Shown in pieces: positions 6,881 to 15,988 of a DNA stretch of 64,000 nt (the stretch's first letter is position 1; every line of letters starts with the position of its first letter). Under the pieces are notes generated by a model. The model had not been told where the DNA came from, ran no database searches, and saw only the letters and a list, made by a program, of their open reading frames with translations. This DNA is from Tsukamurella sp040611135 (lineage in GTDB: Bacteria > Actinomycetota > Actinomycetes > Mycobacteriales > Mycobacteriaceae). The translations under genes were made by a program, and so were the position numbers. Location: contig NZ_JBEXNL010000006.1 of NCBI RefSeq assembly GCF_040611135.1, forward strand, positions 124,001 through 188,000. Direction: 5' to 3'.

Positions 6881-8461
6881 ATGAGCCCGGAGGTCGACGT
6901 CGCGGTCGTCGGTTCCGGCCACAACGCGCTGGTCGGCGCCGCGTACCTGGCGGCGCAGGGCCGCTCCGTCGCGGTCTTCGAGGCGGACACGGTGCCGGGC
7001 GGGGCGGTCAGCACCGTCGAACGGTTCCCGGGCTACCGCGTCGACCGCGGCTCGTCGGCGCACCTGATGTTCCGGCACACGGGCATCGCGGAGGAGCTCG
7101 ACCTCGCGGCGCACGGGCTGCGCTACCTGGACTGCGATCCCTGGGCGTTCGCGCCCACCCCGCCCGGAACGCAGGCCCCGCCGATCGTCTTCCGGCGGGA
7201 CCTCGACGCCACCACCGAGTCCGTCGCCGCGGCGTGCGGCGTCCGGGAGGCGGCTGCGTACCGTCGCTTCGTCGCGGACTGGACGCCCCGGGCGAAGGCG
7301 ACCATGACCGCCTTCGGCTCCTCCCCCACGGCCCCTCGGCTGGGCCGCGCCTTCTGGCCCACGAAGGGGCGCGGGAGCCTCACGCAGATGTCGCGCACCT
7401 ACCTCGCCTCGGGCGATCAGCTGCTCGACGAGTACTTCGACGACGAGCGACTCAAGGCCGCGCTCGCCTGGTTCGGCGCGCAGTCCGGGCCGGCGATGAG
7501 CGAGCCGGGCACCGCGCCCATGATCGGCTTCGCCGCCCTCATGCACACCCTCCCGCCGGGCCGGGCGGTCGGCGGCAGCGGCGCGCTCACCGCGGCGCTG
7601 ATCTCCCGCCTGACGTCCGACGGAGGCGCCGTCGAGCTCGGGACGCCCGTCACGGAACTGCGCCGGTCCGGTAGGGAGTGGGAGGTCACCGTCGCCGGGC
7701 CCGACGGTGCGCGGACCGTCCGGGCCCGCACCGTGCTCGCCGGCTGCCACGTCCTGACGACCCTGGATCTGCTGGCCCGCGGCGGCTACGACGCCGCGCG
7801 GATCGCTGCGTGGCGCCGGAGCATCCAGGTGGGCCCCGGCGTGGGGATGGTGCTGCGGCTCGGCACGACGGCGCCGCCCGCGTTCGACGGGGTGCCGCTC
7901 GCCGAGCAGTCCGGGCTCGGCCTGCTCACCGCCGATCGCGGCCACCTGGCCCGCGCGCGCGGCGACATGCTGGCCGGGGAAGCGCCCCGTCGGCCCGCGG
8001 TGCTGGCGATGACCTTCTCGGGCCTCGACCCGTCCATCGCCCCGGCGGGCCGGCACAACACCACCCTGTGGGCCCAGTGGTACCCGTACGCGTTGGGCGG
8101 CGGCGATGGCTGGGCGGCCGCCGCGGAGGCCGAGGCGGACCGGATCGTCGCGGAGACCCAGCGCTGGGCGCCCGGGTTCGCGGACACCGTCGAGCACCGG
8201 TATGTGCAGACCCCGGCCAGCCTGGAGAGCGAGCTGGGCCTGCGCGGCGGGAACGTCATGCACGTGGAGATGGCACTGCACAACATGCTGCTCTTCCGGC
8301 CGGTCCCGGAGCTCGCCGGCGGCCGGGTCCCCGATGCGCCGGGCCTGGCGCTGGCCGGCGCGTCGATGCACCCCGGTGGCGGCGTGAACGGATCCAGCGG
8401 GCGGATCGCGGCGCGGCTGCTCGCCCGCGACCTGGGACACCTGGCACGATGGCGACCGTGA
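6881..8461 (+). CDS. FAD-dependent phytoene-desaturase-like oxidoreductase
   Basis: The 526-residue protein begins with a dinucleotide-binding fold (VAVVGSGHNALVGAAYLAAQG, GxGxxxxxxA form, followed by a Glu at the end of beta-2), and ends with a CrtI-type C-terminal FAD motif near GLALAGASMHPGGGVNG. This places it in the NAD(P)/FAD oxidoreductase family related to phytoene desaturase. No carotenoid genes are nearby, so the substrate is unknown. Its TGA overlaps the GTG start of the lipoprotein gene, suggesting a three-gene operon with the acetyltransferase. Confidence 0.85.
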   Translation: MSPEVDVAVVGSGHNALVGAAYLAAQGRSVAVFEADTVPGGAVSTVERFPGYRVDRGSSAHLMFRHTGIAEELDLAAHGLRYLDCDPWAFAPTPPGTQAPPIVFRRDLDATTESVAAACGVREAAAYRRFVADWTPRAKATMTAFGSSPTAPRLGRAFWPTKGRGSLTQMSRTYLASGDQLLDEYFDDERLKAALAWFGAQSGPAMSEPGTAPMIGFAALMHTLPPGRAVGGSGALTAALISRLTSDGGAVELGTPVTELRRSGREWEVTVAGPDGARTVRARTVLAGCHVLTTLDLLARGGYDAARIAAWRRSIQVGPGVGMVLRLGTTAPPAFDGVPLAEQSGLGLLTADRGHLARARGDMLAGEAPRRPAVLAMTFSGLDPSIAPAGRHNTTLWAQWYPYALGGGDGWAAAAEAEADRIVAETQRWAPGFADTVEHRYVQTPASLESELGLRGGNVMHVEMALHNMLLFRPVPELAGGRVPDAPGLALAGASMHPGGGVNGSSGRIAARLLARDLGHLARWRP

Positions 8462-9168
8462 CTCTCCGAAGGATGCTCGCGGCGCTGGCGGTACTACTGC
8501 TCGTCGCCGCCCCTGCCGCGTGCTCGAGCCCGGGCCCCGGCGACCGGATGTCCGGCAAGATCGTCGCCGCGCAGACTCCGGCGTCGAACGCGGAGGGACC
8601 GCAGCTGGCCGCGCCCGGCGAGCTGCGCGGCCTCGCGGAGGTCAAGGCGTACGACTCGAACGGCAAAGTCGGCACCCAGATGATCTTCACGACCATCACC
8701 TTCGGCCAGTTCAACCAGCTGGGCGAGGTGGTCTCGCAGGCCTTCGACACGTCGGCGGCCTCGATCAAGATGCGGGTGCAACGCACCGGGAGCTCCGTCG
8801 TGCTCTCCGGCACGGCGGACCTGTCGTCCCTGGCGCCGAACTCCGCAGTGATCGTCGTGCAGCTGCAGTTCCCCGGCCCCGTCACCGCCACGAACGGCCA
8901 GCAGGAGGCCGACGACCTGGTGACCTGGACGCTCAACGCCGGTACGTCCGCGTCCTTGACCGCCGAAGCCGAGTACGCCGATCCCTCGATCGCGTCGTTC
9001 ACGAAGTGGGCGTGGATCACCGCGCTGGTCGCCTTCCTCGCGGCCGCGGTCGTGGCAGCGGCGGCCTACATCCGGCGCGACCGCAGTCCCAAGCCGGGGC
9101 AGGAGTCGGCCGAGCCCGAGTCGCTCATCGAACTGCCGCAATGGCTGCGGGAGAAGCTCGGGCGCTAG
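8458..9168 (+). CDS. lppM: LppM-like lipoprotein
   Basis: Matches the Rv2171 (LppM) position and architecture: a signal peptide with lipobox ending at Cys22 (LVAAPAAC), an extracytoplasmic LppM domain, one membrane helix near 180-200 and a short charged cytoplasmic tail. In M. tuberculosis LppM affects phagosome trafficking; that role is not shown here. The GTG at 8458 forms a GTGA overlap with the upstream stop; an ATG at 8449 is a possible alternative because no strong ribosome binding site separates them. The stop overlaps the convergent TetR gene by 4 bp. Confidence 0.8.
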   Translation: MTLRRMLAALAVLLLVAAPAACSSPGPGDRMSGKIVAAQTPASNAEGPQLAAPGELRGLAEVKAYDSNGKVGTQMIFTTITFGQFNQLGEVVSQAFDTSAASIKMRVQRTGSSVVLSGTADLSSLAPNSAVIVVQLQFPGPVTATNGQQEADDLVTWTLNAGTSASLTAEAEYADPSIASFTKWAWITALVAFLAAAVVAAAAYIRRDRSPKPGQESAEPESLIELPQWLREKLGR

Positions 9169-9758
9169 TCCCGCGGCGGGCGGCGGAGACCGTCGAGCAC
9201 GAGGTCGGTGAGCCGTTCGGCGATGTCGGCGTCGAGCTCGCGGCGTCGCGCCAGGATGCGGAAATGCAGCGTGCCGATGAGCGCCTCGTACGCCAGCATC
9301 GCCTGCTCCACATCGACGAGCTCCCCACGCTCGGCAGCGCGGCCGAAGATCGTGCGGGCGCGGTCGAAGCGATCCGCCCAGAAGGCGTCGCGGAGCTTCG
9401 CCGAGGTCTCGTCGTCGGCGGTCGCGGCCAGTGCGGCCAGCGCGAAGCCGGCGGGAGTGCGCAGGAAATCGGCGACCGCGCCGACGGTCTCGACGAGATC
9501 ACCGCGCAGCGAACCGGTGTCGGCGACGGTCAGCCGTTCGGCGGAGAGCGTGAGCAGGACATCGGTGAGCAGCGCGTCCTTGGAGCCCCACTTGCGGTAG
9601 ACCGTCGCCTCGTTGACCCCGGCCCGGGCCGCGATCTGGCCGACGGTCAGCGCCGACGGTGAGCCCTCGGACAGCAGCGCCGTCGTCGCGTCGATCACCG
9701 CCCGGCGGGTGCGAGCGGTGCGCCCGCCCGGGCGTTCCCTACGAGTCGCTTCGGTCAC
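9165..9758 (-). CDS. TetR family transcriptional regulator
   Basis: The 197-residue protein has a TetR helix-turn-helix at about 30-52 (IAARAGVNEATVYRKWGSKD) and a variable helical ligand domain. It is divergent from the alpha/beta hydrolase gene and shares a palindromic operator with it, so the hydrolase is the likely target. The GTG start lies 6 bases after TAAGAT with no ribosome binding site, so the mRNA is probably leaderless. Confidence 0.92.
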   Translation of the reverse strand: MTEATRRERPGGRTARTRRAVIDATTALLSEGSPSALTVGQIAARAGVNEATVYRKWGSKDALLTDVLLTLSAERLTVADTGSLRGDLVETVGAVADFLRTPAGFALAALAATADDETSAKLRDAFWADRFDRARTIFGRAAERGELVDVEQAMLAYEALIGTLHFRILARRRELDADIAERLTDLVLDGLRRPPRD

Positions 9759-9764
9759 ACCCCC

Positions 9765-9770
9765 ATCTTA
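9765..9770 (-). promoter_or_regulatory. -10 box of the tetR gene
   Basis: TAAGAT read leftward, separated by 6 bases from the GTG at 9758. This spacing puts the transcription start on the start codon. It abuts the palindrome at 9771. Confidence 0.6.
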
Positions 9771-9791
9771 AATGCGAGACACTCTTGCATT
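9771..9791. promoter_or_regulatory. TetR-type operator between tetR and hydrolase
   Basis: Arms AATGCGAGA and TCTTGCATT (8 of 9 matched) surround a CAC centre. The site touches the leftward -10 TAAGAT and a rightward -10-like TAGCGT at 9791-9796, so one bound dimer could block both promoters. Confidence 0.7.
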
Positions 9792-9820
9792 AGCGTGCGG
9801 GGTGGTGAATCATCGTTCCC

Positions 9821-10765
9821 ATGACCTACGCAGAGCAGTCCGCATGGCGGACCATCCAGGAATTCCTCCCCCTGTCGTACCGGCTGACGCCGGACACCGA
9901 GCCCGCCGAGGAGTGGTGGGAGCACGCGGGCCATCACATCCACCTCGACACCTACCGCAACCCCCAAGCGCCCGTGAAGGTGATCCTGCTGCACGGCGTC
10001 GGCACCAACGGCCGCCAGATGTCGACCATCCTCGGCCGGCCACTCGCCGAGCGCGGCTTCGAGACCATCGCCATCGACATGCCCACGTACGGCGTCACCG
10101 AGGTCGCCCCCGGTGCGCTGGTCACCTACGACGACTGGGTGCGGATCGGTTCGGACCTCGTCGACGCCGAGCTCGCGAAGGACGATCGGCCGGTCGTCCT
10201 CTACGGCCTGTCCGCGGGCGGCATGGAGACCTACCACGTCGCATCGGTCAACGGGCGGGTCAGCGGCATCGTCGGAATGACCTTCCTCGACCAGCAGTCC
10301 GCGAAGGTGCGGCGCGACACCGCCTTCGACCCGGTCTCCGGCAGCGTGGGCGCGCCCGTCATGAAGACCCTCGCGCGCACGCCGCTGCGCGCCGCGAAAG
10401 TCCCGATGAAACTGGTGAGCAAGATGCGCGCGCTGGTCAACGACCCGGCGGCGAAGCGCGCCTGCTACGCGGATCGCACCTCGGCCGGCAACCTCGTGTC
10501 ACTGGCCTTCCTCGACTCGTACCTGAACTACCGGCCCACCGTCGCGCCCGAGGACTTCGACACCTGCCCGGTGCTGCTCACCCAACCCGCGGCCGACACC
10601 TGGACGCCGCTGGAGCTGTCGACGCCCTTCCTCGACCGGATCACCCGCGTCCCGGTCGACACCGTGCTGCTCGAGAACGCCGGCCACTACCCGCTGGAGC
10701 AGCCGGGACTGGACACGATGGTCGAGACCATCGCCGCGTTCGCAGGGGCACGCGCGGTGTCGTAG
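9821..10765 (+). CDS. Alpha/beta hydrolase
   Basis: The 314-residue protein has the alpha/beta-hydrolase fold signature: LLHGVGTNG oxyanion segment near 52, nucleophile elbow GLSAGG near 128-133 with Ser as nucleophile, an acidic residue in TQPAADTWTP near 265, and a catalytic His in NAGHYPLEQPG near 290. The substrate is unknown, an ester or lipid by family. Divergent transcription from a TetR gene with a shared operator suggests that a substrate-like ligand induces it. Confidence 0.85.
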   Translation: MTYAEQSAWRTIQEFLPLSYRLTPDTEPAEEWWEHAGHHIHLDTYRNPQAPVKVILLHGVGTNGRQMSTILGRPLAERGFETIAIDMPTYGVTEVAPGALVTYDDWVRIGSDLVDAELAKDDRPVVLYGLSAGGMETYHVASVNGRVSGIVGMTFLDQQSAKVRRDTAFDPVSGSVGAPVMKTLARTPLRAAKVPMKLVSKMRALVNDPAAKRACYADRTSAGNLVSLAFLDSYLNYRPTVAPEDFDTCPVLLTQPAADTWTPLELSTPFLDRITRVPVDTVLLENAGHYPLEQPGLDTMVETIAAFAGARAVS

Positions 10766-10778
10766 CGAAGGGCCCGGC

Positions 10779-11711
10779 CTAGACGCCGACCGGCAGCATC
10801 GAGAGGTTCTCGAGCACTTCCGAGGTGGCCTTGGCGAAGTTCAACGTGCAGAAGTGCAGCGCCGGCGCGCCCTCGGCGATGAGCCGCTCGCCCATGCGGG
10901 TGGCGATCTCGATGCCCGCGGCCCGCACGGCGGCACGGTTCTCCTCGGGCCCGTCGCCCGCCGCGGCGCGCAGCTCGGCGCGCATCGCGTCGGGGATCTT
11001 CGCGTTGGACAGTTCCGCCATGCGCGACACCGACTTCAACGAGGTGATCGGCATGATGCCCGGAATCAGCGGCTTGGCGCCCTGCTCCGGATCGAAGGCG
11101 GTGACCGCGTCCCGCAGCCGCAGGTAGTCGTCGACGTCGAAGAACATCTGGGTGATCGAGTAATCGGCCCCGGCCCGCAGCTTGTTCGCGAAGTAGCGCA
11201 CGTCGCTGTCCTGGTCCGGCGACCGGTGATGCCCCTCGGGGAAAGCTGCCACGCCCACGTGGAAGTCGCCCAGCTCGCGCACCAGCTCGACGACCTCGCT
11301 GGCGTACTTGAGGCCCTGCGGGTGCCGCACCCAGCGCCCCAGCGGGTCGCCGGGCGGGTCGCCGCGCAGGACGAGCACGTTGCGCACGTCCTGGTCCGCG
11401 TACGACCCCATGAGGGCGCGCAGCTCCGAGATGCTGTGGTTCACGGCGGTCAGGTGCGCCACCGGCAGCAGCGTGGTCGTCTCGGCGATCTCGCCGGTCA
11501 CCCGCACGGTGCGGTCACGCGTCGAGCCGCCCGCGCCGTAGGTCATGGAGACGAACGCCGGGTCCATCCGCTCGAACGTCCGGACCGCGCGCCACAGCCG
11601 GGCCTCGCCCTCCTCGTCCCGCGGCGGCATGAACTCGACCGAGAACGGCATTCGCCCGCTCGCGCGCACGGCGTCGAGGCGGTCGAGTACGGTCCGGCTT
11701 TGTTCGGTCAC
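10779..11711 (-). CDS. Methylenetetrahydrofolate reductase-family protein (Rv2172c-like)
   Basis: The 310-residue protein has the MetF-type TIM barrel: VEFMPPRDEEGEARLW near 24, VSMTYGAGGSTRDRT near 53, VLVLRGDPPGDP near 112, and a late DYSITQMFFDVDDYLR segment. MetF reduces 5,10-methylene-THF to 5-methyl-THF using FAD and NADH, feeding methionine synthesis. M. tuberculosis has a similar gene here. The GTG start lies 6 bases after a TATTCT -10 box and has no ribosome binding site, so it is probably leaderless. It diverges from idsA with overlapping promoters. Confidence 0.85.
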   Translation of the reverse strand: MTEQSRTVLDRLDAVRASGRMPFSVEFMPPRDEEGEARLWRAVRTFERMDPAFVSMTYGAGGSTRDRTVRVTGEIAETTTLLPVAHLTAVNHSISELRALMGSYADQDVRNVLVLRGDPPGDPLGRWVRHPQGLKYASEVVELVRELGDFHVGVAAFPEGHHRSPDQDSDVRYFANKLRAGADYSITQMFFDVDDYLRLRDAVTAFDPEQGAKPLIPGIMPITSLKSVSRMAELSNAKIPDAMRAELRAAAGDGPEENRAAVRAAGIEIATRMGERLIAEGAPALHFCTLNFAKATSEVLENLSMLPVGV

Positions 11712-11717
11712 GCTTTA

Positions 11718-11727
11718 AGAATAGGTT
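11718..11727. promoter_or_regulatory. Overlapping divergent -10 boxes of metF-like and idsA
   Basis: Leftward TATTCT (11723-11718) is 6 bases from the metF-like GTG, and rightward TAGGTT (11722-11727) is 7 bases from the idsA ATG. The two hexamers overlap by 2 bp and only 23 bp separate the two start codons. Both genes would be leaderless, and the promoters should exclude each other. Confidence 0.65.
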
Positions 11728-11734
11728 TGCCGGT

Positions 11735-12823
11735 ATGACGCTGCCCGTCGCCCCGCCCCGGACCGACCTCGCCGACATCGCGGCCGCCGTGCAGCCGCAG
11801 CTCGAAACCTTCCTCGAAGAGCGCCGTGACCTGGTCGAACCCGTCGGTCCGGTGTTCGCGGAGGCGACCGCCGGCCTGGCGCGCTTCGTTTTGCGCGGCG
11901 GTAAGCGAATTCGCCCCGCCTTCGCCTGGACGGGGTGGCTGGCGGGTGGCGGGCAGCCCGACGGTGCGGTGGCCGAGGCGGCCCTGCGGGCCTGCTCCTC
12001 CCTCGAGTTCGTGCAGGCGTGCGCGCTCATCCACGACGACATCATCGACGCCTCGCTCACCCGCCGCGGCCACCCCACGACCCACCGCGAGTTCGCGCAG
12101 GTGCACGCCGAGCGCGGCTGGTCGGGATCGCCGGAGAAGTTCGGCGAGGCGACAGCGATCCTGCTCGGCGACCTGGCGCTGGCGTGGGCCGACGACATGT
12201 TCCTCGGGGCCGGCCTCGAGCCCGAGCGGTACCTGCGCGCGGCGCGCGCCTGGGCCGCGATGCGCACCGAGGTGCTCGGCGGCCAGCTGCTCGACATCGT
12301 GAGCGAGGCCGCCCGCGACGAATCGGAGGCCGCCGCGGAGCGTGTGGTGCGGTTCAAGACGGCGGGCTACACCGTCGAGCGGCCGCTGCACGTGGGCGCC
12401 GCCCTGGCCGGCGCGTCCGACGAGACGATCGCGGCGCTCCGGGAGATCGGGGTGGACCTCGGCATCGCCTTCCAGCTCCGCGACGACCTGCTCGGCGCCT
12501 TCGGCGATCCCGCGGTCACCGGCAAGCCCTCGGGCGACGACCTGCGGTCCGGCAAGCACACGCCGATGCTCGCGCACGCCCTGGCGACCGGCGGCCGCGC
12601 TGCCGACGAGCTGCGCGCACTGGTCGGTACCGACCTCGACGATGCGGGCGTCGAGCGCGCCCGCGCCGCGCTCCGGGCGACGGGGGCACCATCGGCCATG
12701 CAGGCGCGGGTCGAGGAGCTGACGGCCCGGGCCACGTCCGCCCTCGCACAGGCCCCCGTCGCCGACGGTGCGCGCCCCGTCCTGGCCCGGCTCGCCGCGG
12801 TGCTCGTCGACCGCGCCGCCTGA
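11735..12823 (+). CDS. idsA: Polyprenyl (geranylgeranyl-type) diphosphate synthase
   Basis: Class I prenyltransferase that condenses isopentenyl diphosphate with allylic diphosphates. The 362-residue protein has the first Asp-rich motif DDIIDASLTRRG near 103 and a second motif DDLLGAFGDP near 248, plus the KTAGYTVERPL helix between them. It corresponds to Rv2173 (idsA2). Chain length cannot be told from the motifs alone; residues before the first motif are Cys-Ala-Leu-Ile-His. The gene is probably leaderless. The iron transporter operon follows after 135 bp. Confidence 0.9.
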   Translation: MTLPVAPPRTDLADIAAAVQPQLETFLEERRDLVEPVGPVFAEATAGLARFVLRGGKRIRPAFAWTGWLAGGGQPDGAVAEAALRACSSLEFVQACALIHDDIIDASLTRRGHPTTHREFAQVHAERGWSGSPEKFGEATAILLGDLALAWADDMFLGAGLEPERYLRAARAWAAMRTEVLGGQLLDIVSEAARDESEAAAERVVRFKTAGYTVERPLHVGAALAGASDETIAALREIGVDLGIAFQLRDDLLGAFGDPAVTGKPSGDDLRSGKHTPMLAHALATGGRAADELRALVGTDLDDAGVERARAALRATGAPSAMQARVEELTARATSALAQAPVADGARPVLARLAAVLVDRAA

Positions 12824-12846
12824 CTCCTCTCGCCGCCTTCACCTAC

Positions 12847-12865
12847 CCGAGTTAGGCAAACCTAG
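12847..12865. promoter_or_regulatory. IdeR/DtxR-type iron box
   Basis: The core TTAGGCAAACCTA matches the centre of the 19-bp IdeR consensus (TTAGGTTAGGCTAACCTAA) at 13 of 19 positions, with the central part almost intact. It lies about 95 bp before the siderophore-binding lipoprotein gene. A second half-like site ACCTAAA lies at 12890. Confidence 0.75.
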
Positions 12866-12958
12866 CCACCCCTGGGTATGGTTCCGTTTACCTAAAAGCC
12901 TTTACCAACGGCTTACGGTCACCGTCGTGAAGCACCAGCGAGAAGGAGTCACCCCCGC

Positions 12959-13954
12959 ATGTTCCCCCGCTCCCGCAAGGCCGCGCCCGTCGCGGCCGCG
13001 CTGATGGTCGCGAGCCTCGTGTTCGCAGGCTGCTCCACCACCGGCGCCGACGACGACAAGCCCGCCGCATCCGGCGAGAAGATCACCGTCAGCACCAACA
13101 AGGGCGATGTTGAGGTCCCGAAGAACCCGAAGCGGGTCGTCGTCCTCGACAACACCAGCGCCGAGACGGTCAAGGCCATGGGCATCACCCCCGTCGCGAT
13201 CCCCAAGGGCTTGTTCGCCAAGAGCGTTCTGGGCGACTGGATCTCGAACCGGGACGTCAAGGACACCGGCACCCACGCCGAGCCGAAGTTCGACGTGATC
13301 GAGGACGTCAAGCCCGACCTGATCATCGGCGGCTACCGCTTCGCCAAGTCCGAGGCCGACATCAAGAAGATCGCCGAGAAGACCGGCGCCGCGTTCATCG
13401 ACATCGCCGCCGAGGACGCGGCGCCGAAGGGCCGCGTCGAGACCATGCGCAGCTCGACCATCACGCTGGGCAAGATCTTCGGCAAGGACGAGCAGGCCCG
13501 GCAGATCGTCGCCGACTTCGACAAGAATCTCGAGGCGGCGAAGGCACAGGCCACCGGTCAGAGCGTGTTCCTGTCGATCGTCAACGGCGGCAAGATCGAC
13601 AACGGCGCCAAGCGTATGCAGCCCTTCGTCGCTCCCCTGAATCTCAAGGACGTGTTCGCGGGCCAGGCCGGCGATCACCACCAGAACTCGGGCCTGACGC
13701 CCGAGGCCATCGCCCAGGCGAACCCGCAGTGGGTCATCGTCATGGACCGCGACGCGGCCGTCCCGCCGACCGACGGCAGCACGCCGAAGACCGCGGCCGA
13801 GACCTTCAGGGCGCAGCAGGCCTTCGCGCAGGTCGAGTTCCAGCAGAAGGACCGGATCTTCTACCTGGACAACGACTTCTACCTCCGCGAGGGCATCCAG
13901 GACTACGGCGAGAACTACGCCGCGCTGGCCAAGGCCTTCGCCGCCAAGAAGTGA
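12959..13954 (+). CDS. Ferric-siderophore ABC transporter substrate-binding lipoprotein
   Basis: The 331-residue lipoprotein has a signal peptide with lipobox LVFAGC (Cys25) and a FecB/FatB-type periplasmic-binding fold (PKRVVVLDNTSAETVKAMG, PDLIIGGYRF, and a late EGIQDYGENYAALAKAF helix). It should capture a ferric siderophore outside the membrane and deliver it to the two permeases encoded next. GAAGGAG precedes the ATG. It leads a four-gene operon behind an IdeR-type box, so iron repression is expected. The siderophore is not identifiable. Confidence 0.92.
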   Translation: MFPRSRKAAPVAAALMVASLVFAGCSTTGADDDKPAASGEKITVSTNKGDVEVPKNPKRVVVLDNTSAETVKAMGITPVAIPKGLFAKSVLGDWISNRDVKDTGTHAEPKFDVIEDVKPDLIIGGYRFAKSEADIKKIAEKTGAAFIDIAAEDAAPKGRVETMRSSTITLGKIFGKDEQARQIVADFDKNLEAAKAQATGQSVFLSIVNGGKIDNGAKRMQPFVAPLNLKDVFAGQAGDHHQNSGLTPEAIAQANPQWVIVMDRDAAVPPTDGSTPKTAAETFRAQQAFAQVEFQQKDRIFYLDNDFYLREGIQDYGENYAALAKAFAAKK

Positions 13955-14973
13955 CGGCGACCGCGAGCTCCGCACCGCCCCAGGCGGGTTCCCGGAAGGG
14001 GGCCCGCCTGGGGCACGTCGCGCTCCCACTGGTCGCGGTCGCGTGCGTGGTGTTGCTGGCCCTGTCACTGATGACCGGCGAGTACCACATCACGCCCGCG
14101 GGCCTGCTCGCCGGCGATGAGGACATGTGGCGGATGTTCTTCATCTCCCGCGTACCGCGCACCGCCGCACTCGTGTTCGCCGGCCTCGCGATGAGCTTCT
14201 CCGGCGTCATCATGCAGCGCCTGACCCAGAACCGGTTCGTGGAGCCGACCACCGCCGGCACCGCCGAATGGGCAGGCCTGGGCGTCCTGCTGTGCATGCT
14301 CTACCTCCCCGGCGCGACACCGATGGTCCGGATGCTCTTCGCCACGGCGACCGCCTTCGTGGGCACGATGATCTTCCTGGGCTTCCTCTCGCGCATCCGG
14401 GCCCGACGCTCGGCGATCGTGCCGCTCGTGGGCCTGATGCTGGGGGCCGTGGTCGGCGCGATCACGACCTACCTGGCGATCGGCGCCAACCTACTGCAGG
14501 CCGTGACCAGCTGGCGCTCCGGCGGTTTCGCGCACATCGTGCGGGGTTTCTACGAGCCGCTGTGGGCGGTGGCGGTCATCGCACTGGCCACGTATCTGCT
14601 CGCGAACTACTTCACCATCGCGGGGCTCGGCAAAGACGTCGCCACCTCGCTCGGCCTGCGCTACGGGCTCACCATGGGCCTCGGCGTCACCATGGTGGCG
14701 CTCGCCACGGGGATCACCAGCGTGGTCGTCGGGTTCATCCCCTTCCTCGGCCTCGTGGTTCCGAACATCATCAGCGCCCTGCGCGGCGACGACGTCCGCA
14801 GCGGGCTGCCCTGGGTCGCCGTGCTCGCCACCGCACTGATCGTGGGCTGCGACCTGATCGGGCGGGTCGTGGTGCGCCCCATGGAGATCCCCGTGTCCGT
14901 GATCATGGGCGTGATCGGCTCGGTCACCTTCCTCGCGATCGTGCTGTCGAGGAGGAACCGTGTCGCTCTCTGA
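13951..14973 (+). CDS. Iron-siderophore ABC transporter permease 1
   Basis: FecCD-family permease of 340 residues with about nine membrane helices. It starts at GTG in a GTGA overlap with the binding-protein stop. Family segments include RVPRTAALVFAGLAMSFSG and the GFIPFLGLVVPNIISALRG loop, which contacts the ATPase. With the second permease it forms the heterodimeric channel of the ferric-siderophore importer. Confidence 0.92.
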   Translation: MTATASSAPPQAGSRKGARLGHVALPLVAVACVVLLALSLMTGEYHITPAGLLAGDEDMWRMFFISRVPRTAALVFAGLAMSFSGVIMQRLTQNRFVEPTTAGTAEWAGLGVLLCMLYLPGATPMVRMLFATATAFVGTMIFLGFLSRIRARRSAIVPLVGLMLGAVVGAITTYLAIGANLLQAVTSWRSGGFAHIVRGFYEPLWAVAVIALATYLLANYFTIAGLGKDVATSLGLRYGLTMGLGVTMVALATGITSVVVGFIPFLGLVVPNIISALRGDDVRSGLPWVAVLATALIVGCDLIGRVVVRPMEIPVSVIMGVIGSVTFLAIVLSRRNRVAL

Positions 14974-15988
14974 TGTGACGTCCGCTCCGTCGCTGGACGG
15001 GGGCACCGGCCGGATCGGGTGGCGCGCCCGGCTGGCGATCGCCGGCGCCCTGGCGCTGGTGAGCGTCGCGCTGTACCTGCTGATGCGCACCGGCGCGGAC
15101 GACGTGCTGCGCTGGGACTTCCAGTTCGGCCTGTCCTTCGAGCGCCGCGCCCGCACCGTGGCCGCCATCCTCATCGCCGCCTTCGCCGGGGCCGTCTCGA
15201 CGGTGCTCTTCCACACCGTGACCGACAACCGGATCCTCACCCCGCAGATCATCGGCCTGGACTGGCTGTACGTGCTCATCCAGACGGTGGGCGTGTACGT
15301 CGTGGGCAGCAGGTTCGTGAACAACGGGGATTCGATCCCGCAGTTCCTGGCGCAGACCGCGACCATGGTGGCCTTCGCGGCGGTGCTCTACGGCTGGCTC
15401 TTCTCGGGCCGCTTCGCCAGCATGTTCCTGCTGCTGCTCGCGGGCGTGGTTCTGGGGCTCGCCTTCCGGTCGTTCTCCGAATTCCTGCAGCGGCTGCTCT
15501 CCCCCACCGACTTCGACGCCCTCTCGATCAAGTTGTACGGACGGCTCACCGCCGTGAACGCCGATCTGCTGCCCATCGCCGGCGCCGCCTGCCTGATCGT
15601 CGGCGTGATCGTGTGGCAGCGCCGCCGAGTGCTCGACGTGCTGTTGTTGGGTCGCGACCCGGCGACGGCACTGGGCGTGCGGCATCGCTACGAGCTGATC
15701 CTCGCGCTGATCCTCATCGCCGTCCTGGTGTCCGTGAGCACCGCGTTGGTCGGCCCGATGATGTTCTTCGGCTTCATCATCGCCACGCTGGCGTACCAGC
15801 TCGCCGGCGACTGGCGACACCGCGCGACGCTGCCGATGGCCTTCCTGCTCGGCGTGATCCTGCTCGCCGCCGGGCAGTTCGTCCTGCACAACATCTTCTA
15901 CGCCAACGGGATGCTCACCGTGATCATCGAGTTCGTCGGCGGGATCCTGTTCCTCGCCATGCTGTTCCGCCGAAGGGGGACCATGTGA
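14960..15988 (+). CDS. Iron-siderophore ABC transporter permease 2
   Basis: Second FecCD-type permease, 342 residues, about nine membrane helices, with the coupling segment VGPMMFFGFIIATLAYQL near the C-terminus. It starts at GTG, overlaps the first permease by 14 bp in another frame, and its stop overlaps the ATPase start (GTGA). The tight overlaps indicate stoichiometric translation of the importer. Confidence 0.92.
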   Translation: MSLSDVTSAPSLDGGTGRIGWRARLAIAGALALVSVALYLLMRTGADDVLRWDFQFGLSFERRARTVAAILIAAFAGAVSTVLFHTVTDNRILTPQIIGLDWLYVLIQTVGVYVVGSRFVNNGDSIPQFLAQTATMVAFAAVLYGWLFSGRFASMFLLLLAGVVLGLAFRSFSEFLQRLLSPTDFDALSIKLYGRLTAVNADLLPIAGAACLIVGVIVWQRRRVLDVLLLGRDPATALGVRHRYELILALILIAVLVSVSTALVGPMMFFGFIIATLAYQLAGDWRHRATLPMAFLLGVILLAAGQFVLHNIFYANGMLTVIIEFVGGILFLAMLFRRRGTM

